Source of the DNA: Acidobacteriota bacterium
GTDB taxonomy: Bacteria; Acidobacteriota; Blastocatellia; RBC074
Length of the DNA: 63,617 nucleotides
Assembly (NCBI GenBank): GCA_018269055.1
Contig: JAFDVI010000037.1
Span: forward strand, 1-63,617
Direction: 5' to 3'
In this document: positions 42,657 to 52,056 of the stretch, one piece after another
How positions within the stretch are numbered: the stretch's first letter is position 1
Layout of the letters: the number at the start of each line of letters is the position of its first letter
The notes under the pieces: generated by a model
The model's database searches: none
The model's input: only the letters and a program-made list of their open reading frames with translations
Told to the model about the DNA's origin: nothing
Made by a program: the position numbers and the translations under genes

Positions 42657-45600
42657 TCAGGACAACGGCTTGGTTGTAAGCTGTTTGGTTGTCAGTTGAG
42701 ACGTAACTTTTGATTCGCGCCCGTCCCATTTGATCAGCTTCAGGTCGAGCACGGAGATCGCGTAAAGCGCCGGAACCAGCAGCTTGGTCACGTAATTGGC
42801 CAGCAACAGCCCGCCGATCTGGGCGTAACAGAGAGCTTCCCACAAAGGTCCGCCATTTCTGGCCAGCGGGATCAATCCAAAAATGGTCGCACCGACGGTA
42901 ATCATCACAGGGCGCAAACGCGCGATGCCCGCGTCCAACAACGCTTCGCGTAAGGGTTCGCCCTCCTCGCGTTTCTCTTCGACAAAATCAAATAGGACGA
43001 TCACGTGGGAAACAATCACTCCGATCAAACTGGCGATGCCCAGGAAGGCGATGAAGCCAAAGGGCGCTCGCATGATGGCCAGCGCGGCGAAGGCTCCCAC
43101 CATTCCGAAGGGGATTGCCGAAAATACCAGCAGTGGCTTGATTGCGTGTTTGAACTGGATGACCAACGCCAGGAAAATCGCCAGAACCGAAACCGCCATC
43201 ACGATTGCCAGATCGCTGAAGCCTTTCAATCGTTGTTCTCGTTCACCCCCAATGCTCATGCTGTATCCCGGCGGCAGTGAGCGCTCAAATTCATCCATGC
43301 GCGCGCGTGACGCATTGAAAACCTGCGAAGGAAGGACCCCCGGAACCGGGAAGGCCGAAACCGTGATCGTTCGGAACTGATTCCGTCGTCGAATCTTTTC
43401 GGATCGCAATTGATAATCCACGTTCGAGATTTGCCGCAAGGGCGCTTTGGCCGGACTTTGCACGGAGTACACGTAAAGATTACGGATGTCGGAAAGGCTT
43501 TCACGCTCTTCGACGCGCAGGCGCGCGACAACGGGCACGTCCTGTTCCCCTTCGCGCAAACTTGTCACCTCGTATCCGCTGATGCCAACAGCCGACGAGG
43601 CCGCCACGTCCATGTTTGAAATCCCTGCCAGATTGGCTCGATCCTGTTCAACTTGTAGATTGGCGACGAAACTTTCCGCGCCCCAATCGTCGCGGACGCG
43701 TGCCGCTTCGGGAATCGAGCGGAAAATTTCCTTGGCTTGTTCGGCCAGCTTTCGCAGTGTGGCAATGTCCTGGCCGGAAATTCGCACCTCGACGGGCGCG
43801 TCAATCGCGCGACTGGTTTCGAGTTGCCGAACGTCAATTCGAGCGCCGGAAACTTTGGCGGAAAGTTCCTGCTGCAATTTCGCCACCAAATTTCCGGTGT
43901 CATGTTTGTCGGCCATCTGGATGATTACCTGCGCGTAATTCAATTGGCGTGCTTCAGGCGCGACGGAAAACCAGAATCGCGGTCCGCCGCCCCCGGTAAA
44001 GCTGGTGATGGAATGCAACACCTGCCGTGGTTTGCCGTCTTTGCCTGGATGCTGTTTGCCGTACTCTTCGGCGACTTCGCGAATCACGGCTTCGGCGCGA
44101 ATCGTCGCTTTATTGGTTGCCGAAAGCGGCGCATCTTCCGGCAACCAGACATTCAGGTACGAAAGGTAGGACAAATCTTTGGGAAAGAATTCCGTCTTGA
44201 GCTGCGACAGAAACACGCCACCCAAAAGCAGGAAGACCAGCGAGGCTGCAAGCGTCATCCAGCGATGTTCCAACGCCCATGCGCCGACTTTGTAATAAAC
44301 GCCTGAAAACCCGCGGCTGCGCATTTCAACAATCGTCGGTTCCCGTTTCTTGCTTGGCCGGAGCAGGTAATACGCCAGAAACGGAATGAACGTCATGGAC
44401 ACAATGCGCGACGCGATCAACGAACAGGTGATGACGACCGGCAGGCTCCAGATGAAAATTCCCGTGCTGCCAGACACCAACAACAGCGGCAGATAAGCAA
44501 CAATGTTGGTGATGGTGGCGTAGAGAATGGCTTCGGCCAGTTTGCTCGGCCCCAACCATGCCGCCACGCCGATTGGTCGTCCATTTGCCAATTCCCGTTT
44601 GATCGCGTCGCTGGCAACCACAGGGTCATCCACCAGCAATCCCAGCGCCAGAATCAATGAAGCAATCGAAACTTGCTGCAAATCCACGCCCACCAAGTGC
44701 ATCATCCCAAAAGTCATTGCCAGCGTGATCGGAATGGACAGCGCCACCAGCAGTGCAGACCGCCATTCGCGAAACCCCACCAACGCCACCAAAACCACCA
44801 GCACAATGGCTTCCATCAAACTGTGCGTGAACAGATCAATGTTTTCTTCAACCTGCAACGGCTGGTCAGAGGTTTTTGCCAGCATCAAATCGTCAGGCAG
44901 TAACGGTTTGAGTCCTTCGAGCGCCTTATCCACCGCCGCCCCGAATTTGGCAATCTGCTCTCCGGGACGCATCTGAACCGCGAGTGTAATGGCGCGCGAA
45001 CGTTGCCAATGGCCCTGCGAATCCTGCCAGGTGAAATAATTCAGGTATCGCGGCGGATTTTCATACCCGCGGCTGATGTCCGCCAAATCGCGCAAATACA
45101 CCGGCGAGCCAGTCGGCGACGTTGTCACCAGCACATCGCCGATTTCTTTTTCGTTATTGAACTCGCCCGAAGGATTGATGCCCAGGTTTTTACCTTCGAC
45201 TTCAAGTTGCCCGCCCGGCAATTTGGTATTGCGCGAACGGAGCAGTTCGCCCAGCTTGGCCGGTTGCAACCCGTAACTGGCCAGCCGCTCCTGCGAGTAT
45301 TCGATGAAGATGTTTTCCTTCAGCACGCCGTAGCGGGAGATTTTCGACACCATCGGAACGGTTTGCAGCGTGCGAGTAATCAGGTCAGTGAAATCATCCA
45401 GTTGACGGTAGCTGTACCGGTCACCTGCGACGGAACGCAATCGTTCGGCAATTTGGTTTGTGTCCCGGATGACCACCGGTTGGCGGATGTCTGTTTGGAA
45501 GCCAGTTGCCTGCAGACGCTCTTCAATGAAATTTTGCGCTGCGGAAAGAATCGTTTGGTCTTCAACTTCGCCCGGCAGGTCAAGCCCAATGAAGTCCTGA

Positions 45601-46334
45601 CCATCCAACGGAACCAAATTGGTCGCCGCCGTCCTGACTTTGATGTGTTGAACCAGTTCATCCCGCGCCCATTGGCGTTGTCTGTCCGTCAGCGAGGCAG
45701 GCAAACCAATAATCAAGCTTGCACGGTTTGTCTGGGTGTGAGCCTGTGGCGATGCTTTCGATCTGGCTTGTGCGATGGCTCGCTCCACGCCTAAGGCTTT
45801 GGCCTGAATGACGACGTCGTTCACTTTGGGACTGGCAACAGTCAGCATCAACGCGGCGGTGTCACCGAAATCCTTGATGAATTGAATTGGCCCCGCGCCA
45901 TCCGGGAGGTCTCGAATGTTATCGAGTTTCAACCGCACATCATCCAGTTCCTTGCCAATATCCTGGACTTGTTCATCAAGCGCCAGATAAACAATTGAAA
46001 CATTGCTGCGCGAAATGGAATCAACGGTTTCGACGCGAGAATTCTGAGCCATCTGTTCTTCGATCTTCCGCGTCACTTGCTGTTCGACTTCTTCTGCACT
46101 GGCCCCCGGCCAGGCGCAAACCGCCAATGCTTTGCGCACCTTGACTTCAGGGTCTTTGCGTTTGGGCATGGCGTTATATGCATACGCTCCCCACAGCAGT
46201 GTGATGATCAGCAGAATCCAGGAAACCTGCCGCGTTTCCGTAAAGAATTTGGCGGTGTTTTGTCGAGTTTCCGTGATCAGGCGAGCGGTCAGCCCGGAGC
46301 GCGGTTTGATAATTGGATCAGTGGGGTTCGGCAT
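42657..46334 (-). CDS. RND-family (AcrB/HAE-like) efflux pump, oversized
   Basis: 1225 residues, roughly 180 more than usual; GAGGG precedes ATG 46334. Core features are present: the first membrane segment (VSWILLIITLLWGAYAYNAMPKRKDPEVKVRKA), TM4 with SLILALGLLVDDPVVASDAIKREL, and 12 predicted TM helices. The extra length is partly a cytoplasmic N-terminus and mainly about 130 residues inserted in the first periplasmic half (about 180-310). The C-terminal SQLTTKQLTTKPL is a small direct repeat. It forms a tripartite exporter with the MFP and TolC encoded upstream and is probably the lipid exporter of the locus. Confidence 0.9.
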   Translation of the reverse strand: MPNPTDPIIKPRSGLTARLITETRQNTAKFFTETRQVSWILLIITLLWGAYAYNAMPKRKDPEVKVRKALAVCAWPGASAEEVEQQVTRKIEEQMAQNSRVETVDSISRSNVSIVYLALDEQVQDIGKELDDVRLKLDNIRDLPDGAGPIQFIKDFGDTAALMLTVASPKVNDVVIQAKALGVERAIAQARSKASPQAHTQTNRASLIIGLPASLTDRQRQWARDELVQHIKVRTAATNLVPLDGQDFIGLDLPGEVEDQTILSAAQNFIEERLQATGFQTDIRQPVVIRDTNQIAERLRSVAGDRYSYRQLDDFTDLITRTLQTVPMVSKISRYGVLKENIFIEYSQERLASYGLQPAKLGELLRSRNTKLPGGQLEVEGKNLGINPSGEFNNEKEIGDVLVTTSPTGSPVYLRDLADISRGYENPPRYLNYFTWQDSQGHWQRSRAITLAVQMRPGEQIAKFGAAVDKALEGLKPLLPDDLMLAKTSDQPLQVEENIDLFTHSLMEAIVLVVLVALVGFREWRSALLVALSIPITLAMTFGMMHLVGVDLQQVSIASLILALGLLVDDPVVASDAIKRELANGRPIGVAAWLGPSKLAEAILYATITNIVAYLPLLLVSGSTGIFIWSLPVVITCSLIASRIVSMTFIPFLAYYLLRPSKKREPTIVEMRSRGFSGVYYKVGAWALEHRWMTLAASLVFLLLGGVFLSQLKTEFFPKDLSYLSYLNVWLPEDAPLSATNKATIRAEAVIREVAEEYGKQHPGKDGKPRQVLHSITSFTGGGGPRFWFSVAPEARQLNYAQVIIQMADKHDTGNLVAKLQQELSAKVSGARIDVRQLETSRAIDAPVEVRISGQDIATLRKLAEQAKEIFRSIPEAARVRDDWGAESFVANLQVEQDRANLAGISNMDVAASSAVGISGYEVTSLREGEQDVPVVARLRVEERESLSDIRNLYVYSVQSPAKAPLRQISNVDYQLRSEKIRRRNQFRTITVSAFPVPGVLPSQVFNASRARMDEFERSLPPGYSMSIGGEREQRLKGFSDLAIVMAVSVLAIFLALVIQFKHAIKPLLVFSAIPFGMVGAFAALAIMRAPFGFIAFLGIASLIGVIVSHVIVLFDFVEEKREEGEPLREALLDAGIARLRPVMITVGATIFGLIPLARNGGPLWEALCYAQIGGLLLANYVTKLLVPALYAISVLDLKLIKWDGRESKVTSQLTTKQLTTKPLS

Positions 46335-46372
46335 GATTGGCCCTCGACTTAAATGAAAACCGGGTTTGATCG

Positions 46373-47629
46373 TTAGAGCATGACGTTGTTCGGTCTGGAG
46401 TAAATCGCTTGTACGACAGTGAAGTTGCGCGTCAGAAAACCGGCTTCACAACTCAGCAGGTAGTAATTCCACTTGCGAATAAACTTTTCGTTGAAACTCA
46501 TCGCCAGCACCGATTCCAGTTTGTGATTGAAGTTTTCGCGCCAGGTCGCCACGGTTCGAGCGTAGTGCAATCCCATCTCTTCCAGGTCGTGCAGTTGCAA
46601 ATCACCTGTTTCGTTGATGAACTTGTTCATCATGCCAATCGAAGGCAGCAGCCCTCCGGGAAAGATATGTTTCTGCATCCAGGTGACATTTTTCCGGTGG
46701 CTTTCGTAGCGAGAGTCAGGACAGGTGATCGCCTGAATCGCCAGCAAACCATACCGATTGAGCAATTCGTGACAGGCCTTGAAAAAGCTCTTGAAGTATT
46801 CGTGGCCGACGGCTTCGATCATTTCAATGGAAACAATCTTGTCGAATTTCCCCGTCACATTTCGATAATCGGTCAGTTGAAACTCGATCTGGTTGGAAAG
46901 CCCTTCGGCGGCGACGCGCTCTTTGGCGTATTTCAATTGCTCTTCCGAAATGGTGATCGAAGTAATCTGGCAGCCATAATGGCGTGCGGCGTGAACGGCG
47001 AACCCGCCCCAGCCGCCGCCAATTTCCAGCACGCGATCAGATGCGGTGAGCTTCAGCTTACGGCACAACCGGTCATACTTTTCGGTTTGCGCCGCTTCCA
47101 GCGACGCGTCGGGCGAACTGAAATAGCCGCAGGAATAGGTCATGCTTGGATCGAGAAAGAGCTTGTAAAACCCGTTGCCCAGATCGTAATGCTCCGAGAT
47201 ATTGCGTTTCGCGTTTGCCTGATTGTTCGCGCGCAACTTGTGCCGCAGCCGATTAAATACCAATAGCAAATCCGTCAATGGCAGTTGTCGTTTTTGGGAT
47301 GTGGATGCATGTTCCAGATTGATCAGAAACCAGGAAAGCAATCCAACCACATCGTCAGATTCCCAATCGCCGTCCACGTAGGATTCCCCAAATCCGACTT
47401 CGCCGTAGAGGATGCATTTTTTGAAAAAGACTGGGTTAAGGATTTTGATCGTCGCTTCAGGGCCGGGAGCCTTCATTCCATAAACAAACTCCTCTCCGGT
47501 TGGAAGCGCAACGCACAGCTTTCCCGCAGGCAGAGGAGAGAGAACCCGGTCGAATATCTTTCGATAGATACGATAGCTCTTTGGCGCCACGGATAGATCG
47601 GAAACTGACTTATGCGTTCTGTCTTCCAT
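46373..47629 (-). CDS. cyclopropane-fatty-acyl-phospholipid synthase family methyltransferase
   Basis: 418 residues from ATG 47629 (GGAGAG in front). Full-length CFA-synthase architecture: an N-terminal SCP2-like region (VALPTGEEFVYG ... FGESYVDGDWESDD) and a catalytic domain with ISEHYDLGNGFYKLFLDPSMTYSCGYF and motif I LEIGGGWGGFAVHAA (201-215). SIEMIEAVGHEYFKSFF and CPDSRYESHRKNVTWMQKHIFPGG are typical catalytic-core segments. It acts on unsaturated acyl chains at the membrane and follows two desaturase genes, which would create its substrate double bonds. Confidence 0.92.
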   Translation of the reverse strand: MEDRTHKSVSDLSVAPKSYRIYRKIFDRVLSPLPAGKLCVALPTGEEFVYGMKAPGPEATIKILNPVFFKKCILYGEVGFGESYVDGDWESDDVVGLLSWFLINLEHASTSQKRQLPLTDLLLVFNRLRHKLRANNQANAKRNISEHYDLGNGFYKLFLDPSMTYSCGYFSSPDASLEAAQTEKYDRLCRKLKLTASDRVLEIGGGWGGFAVHAARHYGCQITSITISEEQLKYAKERVAAEGLSNQIEFQLTDYRNVTGKFDKIVSIEMIEAVGHEYFKSFFKACHELLNRYGLLAIQAITCPDSRYESHRKNVTWMQKHIFPGGLLPSIGMMNKFINETGDLQLHDLEEMGLHYARTVATWRENFNHKLESVLAMSFNEKFIRKWNYYLLSCEAGFLTRNFTVVQAIYSRPNNVML

Positions 47630-47651
47630 CGGATTACTCTCCACTGAAAGT

Positions 47652-48507
47652 CTACTTCGTAATCGCCGATTGCTCGGCCACGACGAATTTCTTCGGCAGC
47701 TTAGCGACGCGGACTTTCCTGACGAGTCCGAGTTTTTTCATTGCCCAGATGGCGTTCAATCTCGTACCAGGTCAGACCGAGCCGAGCCGAGGCCTGATGC
47801 GCGTGATGATTGTTGTGCCAGCCCTCTCCGCCGCTAATCAACCCCACCCACCAACTGTTGCGCGAATTGTCGCGGGTTTCGGGGCGGCGCTCGCCCCAGG
47901 TGTGTCCATACGAGTTGGTAAGAAATGCAGAGTTCCACGTAAAGACGGTTGGCACGCAGACCCCCCACAATACAAATTGCCAGCCACCAGCCAGATACAG
48001 GATCGCGACCAAAATCAACTGCGGTGCGAAAAACCACTTTGACATCCAGAGATGAAAGCGATCTTTCGCCAGATCGGGCGCGTATCGCGCCAGGGTTTCA
48101 ACTTCGCGAGAGTCTGATTTGCCGGTCATGATCCATCCCCAGTGAGACCACCAAAACCCGTGACGTGGCGAATGAGGATCGCCGTCGCTATCCGTATGCG
48201 CGTGATGAAGGCGATGTTTCGCCACCCAGGCGATCGAGCCTCCCTGGAAACCGATTGCGCCACAGATAGTCAGAAAGTACTCGACATATTTGGGAGCTTC
48301 GAACGAACGGTGGGTGAGAAAGCGATGAAAGCCAATGGCGATGCCGAGACCGCCGCCAATCCAGGCCATCAGAGCGGCGACGGCGAACGCCGGCCAACTG
48401 AAATTGAAAAGGGCGACCACCGCCCCGACGTGCATCGAAATGATGAAAAGACTCGCCGGCCAATTTATTGGGTCTTTGCGATGATTGGGGATGGTAGTGT
48501 CTCGCAT
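47652..48507 (-). pseudogene. membrane fatty-acid desaturase, frameshifted near the C-terminus
   Basis: The uninterrupted frame runs 48507-47701 (268 residues) and keeps all three His boxes: HRFLTHR, HRLHHAH and GEGWHNNHHAH. After WYEI the frame is lost around 47751-47760. The next frame then reads IWAMKKLGLV and VRVAKLPKKF to a TAG at 47652, matching the end of the paralogue at 48465-49358 (IWTLEKLSLV, VRLAKLPKKP). All catalytic motifs survive, so the truncated enzyme may still work; a sequencing error is also possible. It starts inside the 3' end of its paralogue (43-bp overlap). Confidence 0.75.
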
Positions 48508-49358
48508 TTTTCCTCCGGGTGAGTTGGTTTCTTTGGCAGCTTGGCGAGGCGGACTTTCTCAACCAAGCTGAGTTTTTCGAGCGTCCAGATGCCGTACCAG
48601 TTAATGTCGAGTTCGTACCAGGCCAGCCCGTGCCGCGCCGCTGCCGGATGCGCGTGATGGTTGTTGTGCCAGCCTTCGCCGAAAGTCATCAAGGCCACCC
48701 ACAAGTTATTGCGCGAATCGTCGCCCGTGTCGAAGCGGCGGCGTCCCCACACGTGCGCCGCCGAATTGACCAAACACGTGGCATGCCAGGAAAACACCAC
48801 GCGCACGCAAACGCCCCACAACACGAATTGCCATCCGCCCAGCCAATACAAAAGAGCCGCCAGGAAAACTTGTGGAACATAATTCCAGCGCGAAATCCAT
48901 TGATGAAAGCGATCTTTGTACAAATCCGGCACGGTGCGGGCATGGATTTGAATCTGGTTATGGTCGGAAACGCCATTGGTAATCCAACCCATGTGCGCCC
49001 ACCAGAATCCGTGTCGCGGCGAATGCGGATCGGCTTCGCGTTCGGTGTTGGCGTGATGAATGCGATGGTTGGCGCACCAGGGAATCGGACCTCCTTGCAG
49101 AGCCAGTGCGCCGCACAGAGTCAGAAAGTATTCGACCGGTTTTGACGTTTTGAAGCCTCGATGCGTCAGCAAACGGTGGTAACCGATGCCGATGCCCAGG
49201 CTGCCCGCAAACCACCACATGAAAACGGCGACGCCCAAGGCCAGCCAACTGAAATCAAACAGCGCCGCAATCGCACCTACATGAAACAAGGCCATAAACA
49301 AAGTCATCGGCCAGTTGATCGGATTTTGGTGGTGCTGAAATGTTGCTTCGTTTTGCAT
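48465..49358 (-). CDS. membrane fatty-acid (acyl-CoA type) desaturase
   Basis: 297 residues. The diiron membrane desaturase is defined by three His boxes: HRLLTHRG, HRIHHANT and GEGWHNNHHAHP, plus paired membrane helices (TLFMALFHVGAIAALFDFSWLALGVAVFMWWF and LALQGG onward). It resembles delta-9 acyl-CoA/acyl-lipid desaturases. The C-terminal WYELDINWYGIWTLEKL is intact, unlike in the next gene. It is an immediate tandem paralogue of 47652-48507, in the operon that also encodes the CFA synthase and the RND exporter. Confidence 0.93.
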   Translation of the reverse strand: MQNEATFQHHQNPINWPMTLFMALFHVGAIAALFDFSWLALGVAVFMWWFAGSLGIGIGYHRLLTHRGFKTSKPVEYFLTLCGALALQGGPIPWCANHRIHHANTEREADPHSPRHGFWWAHMGWITNGVSDHNQIQIHARTVPDLYKDRFHQWISRWNYVPQVFLAALLYWLGGWQFVLWGVCVRVVFSWHATCLVNSAAHVWGRRRFDTGDDSRNNLWVALMTFGEGWHNNHHAHPAAARHGLAWYELDINWYGIWTLEKLSLVEKVRLAKLPKKPTHPEEKCETLPSPIIAKTQ

Positions 49359-49372
49359 GACACCTCAAAAAA

Positions 49373-50596
49373 TTATGGAATGACTTTGACCTGCTCGCCG
49401 TCCACGATCAATGCTGCGCCGGAAACAATCACGCGTTCGCCGAGCGTGACGCCATCTGTGACGGCAATCGTATTGCCGTAAGCTTCGCCAAGTTTGACCA
49501 ATCGTTGTTTGGCGAATTGTTTGCCGCCTTCGTCCGTGACCACGTTTACGGCGTAGCTTTCAGGGTTTTGTTTTGGCCGCACAATCGCATTGATCGGAAT
49601 GACCGTAACAGGGGCGGCGGATTTTTTTGATGGCAACGACAGCGAAGCAATCATTCCCAATCGTAATTGATTGGGCGGATGTGGAATTGTCGCTTCCACG
49701 TCAAAGACGCGGCTTTTCGGGTCGGCGGCGGGCGAAATGCGCGAGACCCAGCCCTTGAATTCCATTCCGGGAATGGCTTCCGTGGTGAAGGTCAGCGGTT
49801 GGCCGATGCCAATGTTTTGCAGGGATAAATCCGGCAACCCGAAGGATGCTTTGACCGACGCTTTGTCCGCGACGACAAACACCGGGCGACCCGGAGCCGC
49901 CAACCCGCCGGGTTCGATCAGTCGTTTCAAGATGTAACAATCCATCGGCGCGATGAGGGCGGCGTCTCTTCCGGCGAGCTTCGCTTCGCCGAGCAGCGCC
50001 TGCGCGCCGCTGATTTTGGCCTGAATGACATTGGCTTGCGAGCGAACGGCTTCGACGCGGGCTTGGGCGAGTTCAAATTTGGTTTTAGCGCCTTCGAATT
50101 CGGGTCTGGTCAGGCTTCTGGCTTCGAGCAATTTGGTTGCGCGTTCCAAATCGCGCTCGGACTGTTTCAGGGCGGCTTCGGCTTCGGCCAATTGCGCGCG
50201 GTTGGTTTCCGTCGTGGATTGCGCTTCGGCCAGTTGCGCTTCGGCCTGCTTGATTTTAGAGGTGAAATCGTCGCTGCGCAGCCGCGCCAGCACCGTTCCT
50301 TTGGCGACCGTATCGCCTTCCTGAATGGTGCGCAGGCGATGATCAATGCCTCTGATCTGGGTGATTTCGCTGACGTATCCGCCAAATTTGAATGCCAGTT
50401 CGTTTTGCGACGCGGGCAGAATGTTCGCCGAATACCGCTCGCCTTCAGTGCTCGCGCTGCCGGGGGAATAGCTTTGTACCTCCTGCACCTGCACGGGTTT
50501 GACTGGTATTTGATAACTTTCCGCTTTGCGGCAACTTACCGTAACTGCCAGACAGAAAGACATCCCGATCACACAGCGAAGATTCGTGTTCATCAT
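49373..50596 (-). CDS. RND periplasmic adaptor (HlyD/MFP) lipoprotein
   Basis: About 407 residues from ATG 50596 or 50593; the frame extends upstream but overlaps the TolC gene and reads as non-protein-like sequence. The lipobox VTVSC near residue 22 indicates lipid anchoring. A lipoyl-like half (GYVSEITQIRGIDHRLRTIQEGDTVAKGTVLARL), a long coiled-coil hairpin rich in Ala/Glu, and beta-barrel segments (PLTFTTEAIPGMEFKGWVSRISP) follow. It links the RND pump at 42657-46334 to the TolC protein encoded just upstream. Confidence 0.92.
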   Translation of the reverse strand: MMNTNLRCVIGMSFCLAVTVSCRKAESYQIPVKPVQVQEVQSYSPGSASTEGERYSANILPASQNELAFKFGGYVSEITQIRGIDHRLRTIQEGDTVAKGTVLARLRSDDFTSKIKQAEAQLAEAQSTTETNRAQLAEAEAALKQSERDLERATKLLEARSLTRPEFEGAKTKFELAQARVEAVRSQANVIQAKISGAQALLGEAKLAGRDAALIAPMDCYILKRLIEPGGLAAPGRPVFVVADKASVKASFGLPDLSLQNIGIGQPLTFTTEAIPGMEFKGWVSRISPAADPKSRVFDVEATIPHPPNQLRLGMIASLSLPSKKSAAPVTVIPINAIVRPKQNPESYAVNVVTDEGGKQFAKQRLVKLGEAYGNTIAVTDGVTLGERVIVSGAALIVDGEQVKVIP

Positions 50597-50636
50597 AGCT
50601 CTCACGGTTTTTGCCCGCCGAAGCAGGCAGTGCGGC

Positions 50637-51977
50637 TCAAAGTTCGCCGATGGCTTTTTCAAAATCGGCTCGCGCGGTCCAGAACGCCAGCAGCGCTTGC
50701 TGTTGGTGATCCTGAGCCGTCGCCAAGTCAGCCTGTTTTTGCAGCACTTCCTTGTACAACACGGCTTCCAGCGAATATTTGTTGGTTGCGACACGCAGCT
50801 TTTCGCGCGCCGCATCCAGCGCAAGCTGGCTGACCTGAAGCAGGGAGCGCGCTTCATGCAGTTTGCGAAATTTGTCGCCGACATCGCGCAGAATCAGGCT
50901 TTCGGCTTCGCGCAATCCATCACGCGCCTGTTCGATGGTTTTTTGTTTTTCGGAAAGCTCGCGTTTTCTGCGTCCCCAATCGAATGGCTCCCAACTCATG
51001 GTGAAGCCCACGCCTGAAGCATTTTGCGGCAACACGGAAACGCCGAACGCGGAAAAGTAACCGACGGTGGCGCTGATGTCGGGAATGGCTTCGGCTTTTT
51101 TCAGCCGTTGGTCGTATTCGGCCAGTTTCAGTTTCAACTGCGCTTCCTTGATTTCCGGGCGCTCGGCCAGCGCTCGCGTTTGCGCAAAGGAAAGTTCGAC
51201 CTCGTACACAGTATTGGTGGAAATTGCGTCCACGCTGAATTCAGTTCGGATGTCGCGACCCATCAAATGGTTCAGCGCCTCTTTTGAGGCTGCCAGGTTG
51301 TTGCGCATCTTCAGCACCTCATATTCTTCCTTGGCCAGTTGCGTTTTCACATCCAGGCTGTCGGCAACGAGCGCGACTTGTTGTGTGACGTATTCTCCAA
51401 CTACCCGATCAAATTCCCGATACAGTTTTAGCGTGTCTTCCGACGAGCCGAGTGCGCTTTGTAATTGCAGGATTGCGTAATAACTCCGTTTGACCTGCAA
51501 GGCGATCTCTCTTTTTTTGAGTTCCAGCTTGCTGTCGGCCAGATCGCGGCTTAGTTCGTTCATCTTGATGCCTAAGCCGATACGGTGGAGTTGCGTGAGA
51601 GGTTGAGTCGCGCGAGCCAGGATGAAGGCGCTGGGGCCGTGGGACGAGGTGACGGTCGTGTCTGTGGGAGGGACGGGGCCCAGTCCCGGAAATAATCCAA
51701 AAACACCTTTGCTGAAGCGGAATTCAGGCGGTTTGAACCACTGCAGTTCAAGAACGGAAACGTCAAATCCGGGCAGGCGTTTGGTGTTGATCACCGCAAG
51801 GCGATCTTCGGCTTTTTCCACTTCCAGCTTTTCGATGTTGATCAGGCGATTATGTTGTAATGCCAAATCCACGGCCTGTTGGATGGTCAGTTTTTCGCCT
51901 GCGACGCTCTGGGCAGCCTGACACCGAACTTCGATCGGCAGAAAAATGATCACACACAGGGCGAATATCTTGATCAC
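50637..51977 (-). CDS. TolC-family outer-membrane efflux protein
   Basis: 446 residues from GTG 51977, which has AAGGAGG six bases upstream. Signal peptide (IFALCVIIFLPIEVRCQA), then the duplicated TolC coiled-coil repeats (KLTIQQAVDLALQHNRLINIEKLEVEKAEDRL; LKKREIALQVKRSYYAILQLQSALGSS; second half ALAERPEIKEAQLKLKLAEYDQRLKKAEA). It provides the outer-membrane channel for the RND/MFP pair of the lipid locus. The MFP gene starts 40 bp after its stop. Confidence 0.92.
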   Translation of the reverse strand: MIKIFALCVIIFLPIEVRCQAAQSVAGEKLTIQQAVDLALQHNRLINIEKLEVEKAEDRLAVINTKRLPGFDVSVLELQWFKPPEFRFSKGVFGLFPGLGPVPPTDTTVTSSHGPSAFILARATQPLTQLHRIGLGIKMNELSRDLADSKLELKKREIALQVKRSYYAILQLQSALGSSEDTLKLYREFDRVVGEYVTQQVALVADSLDVKTQLAKEEYEVLKMRNNLAASKEALNHLMGRDIRTEFSVDAISTNTVYEVELSFAQTRALAERPEIKEAQLKLKLAEYDQRLKKAEAIPDISATVGYFSAFGVSVLPQNASGVGFTMSWEPFDWGRRKRELSEKQKTIEQARDGLREAESLILRDVGDKFRKLHEARSLLQVSQLALDAAREKLRVATNKYSLEAVLYKEVLQKQADLATAQDHQQQALLAFWTARADFEKAIGEL

Positions 51978-52056
51978 TTACGCCTCCTTCAGTCGAATTC
52001 CAAAGGCTTTGTCGGAAAAGAATTGAGTTTCGCAAATCGGCTTTATCCGATGTTGT

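Noticed and set aside
45003..45794. 263-residue plus-strand frame
   Set aside because: Antisense to the RND pump gene; no domain or start signal.
50597..50884. N-terminal extension of the MFP gene at 49373-50596
   Set aside because: The extension overlaps the TolC gene in another frame and is rich in Arg/Cys/Trp; the lipoprotein signal begins at 50596.
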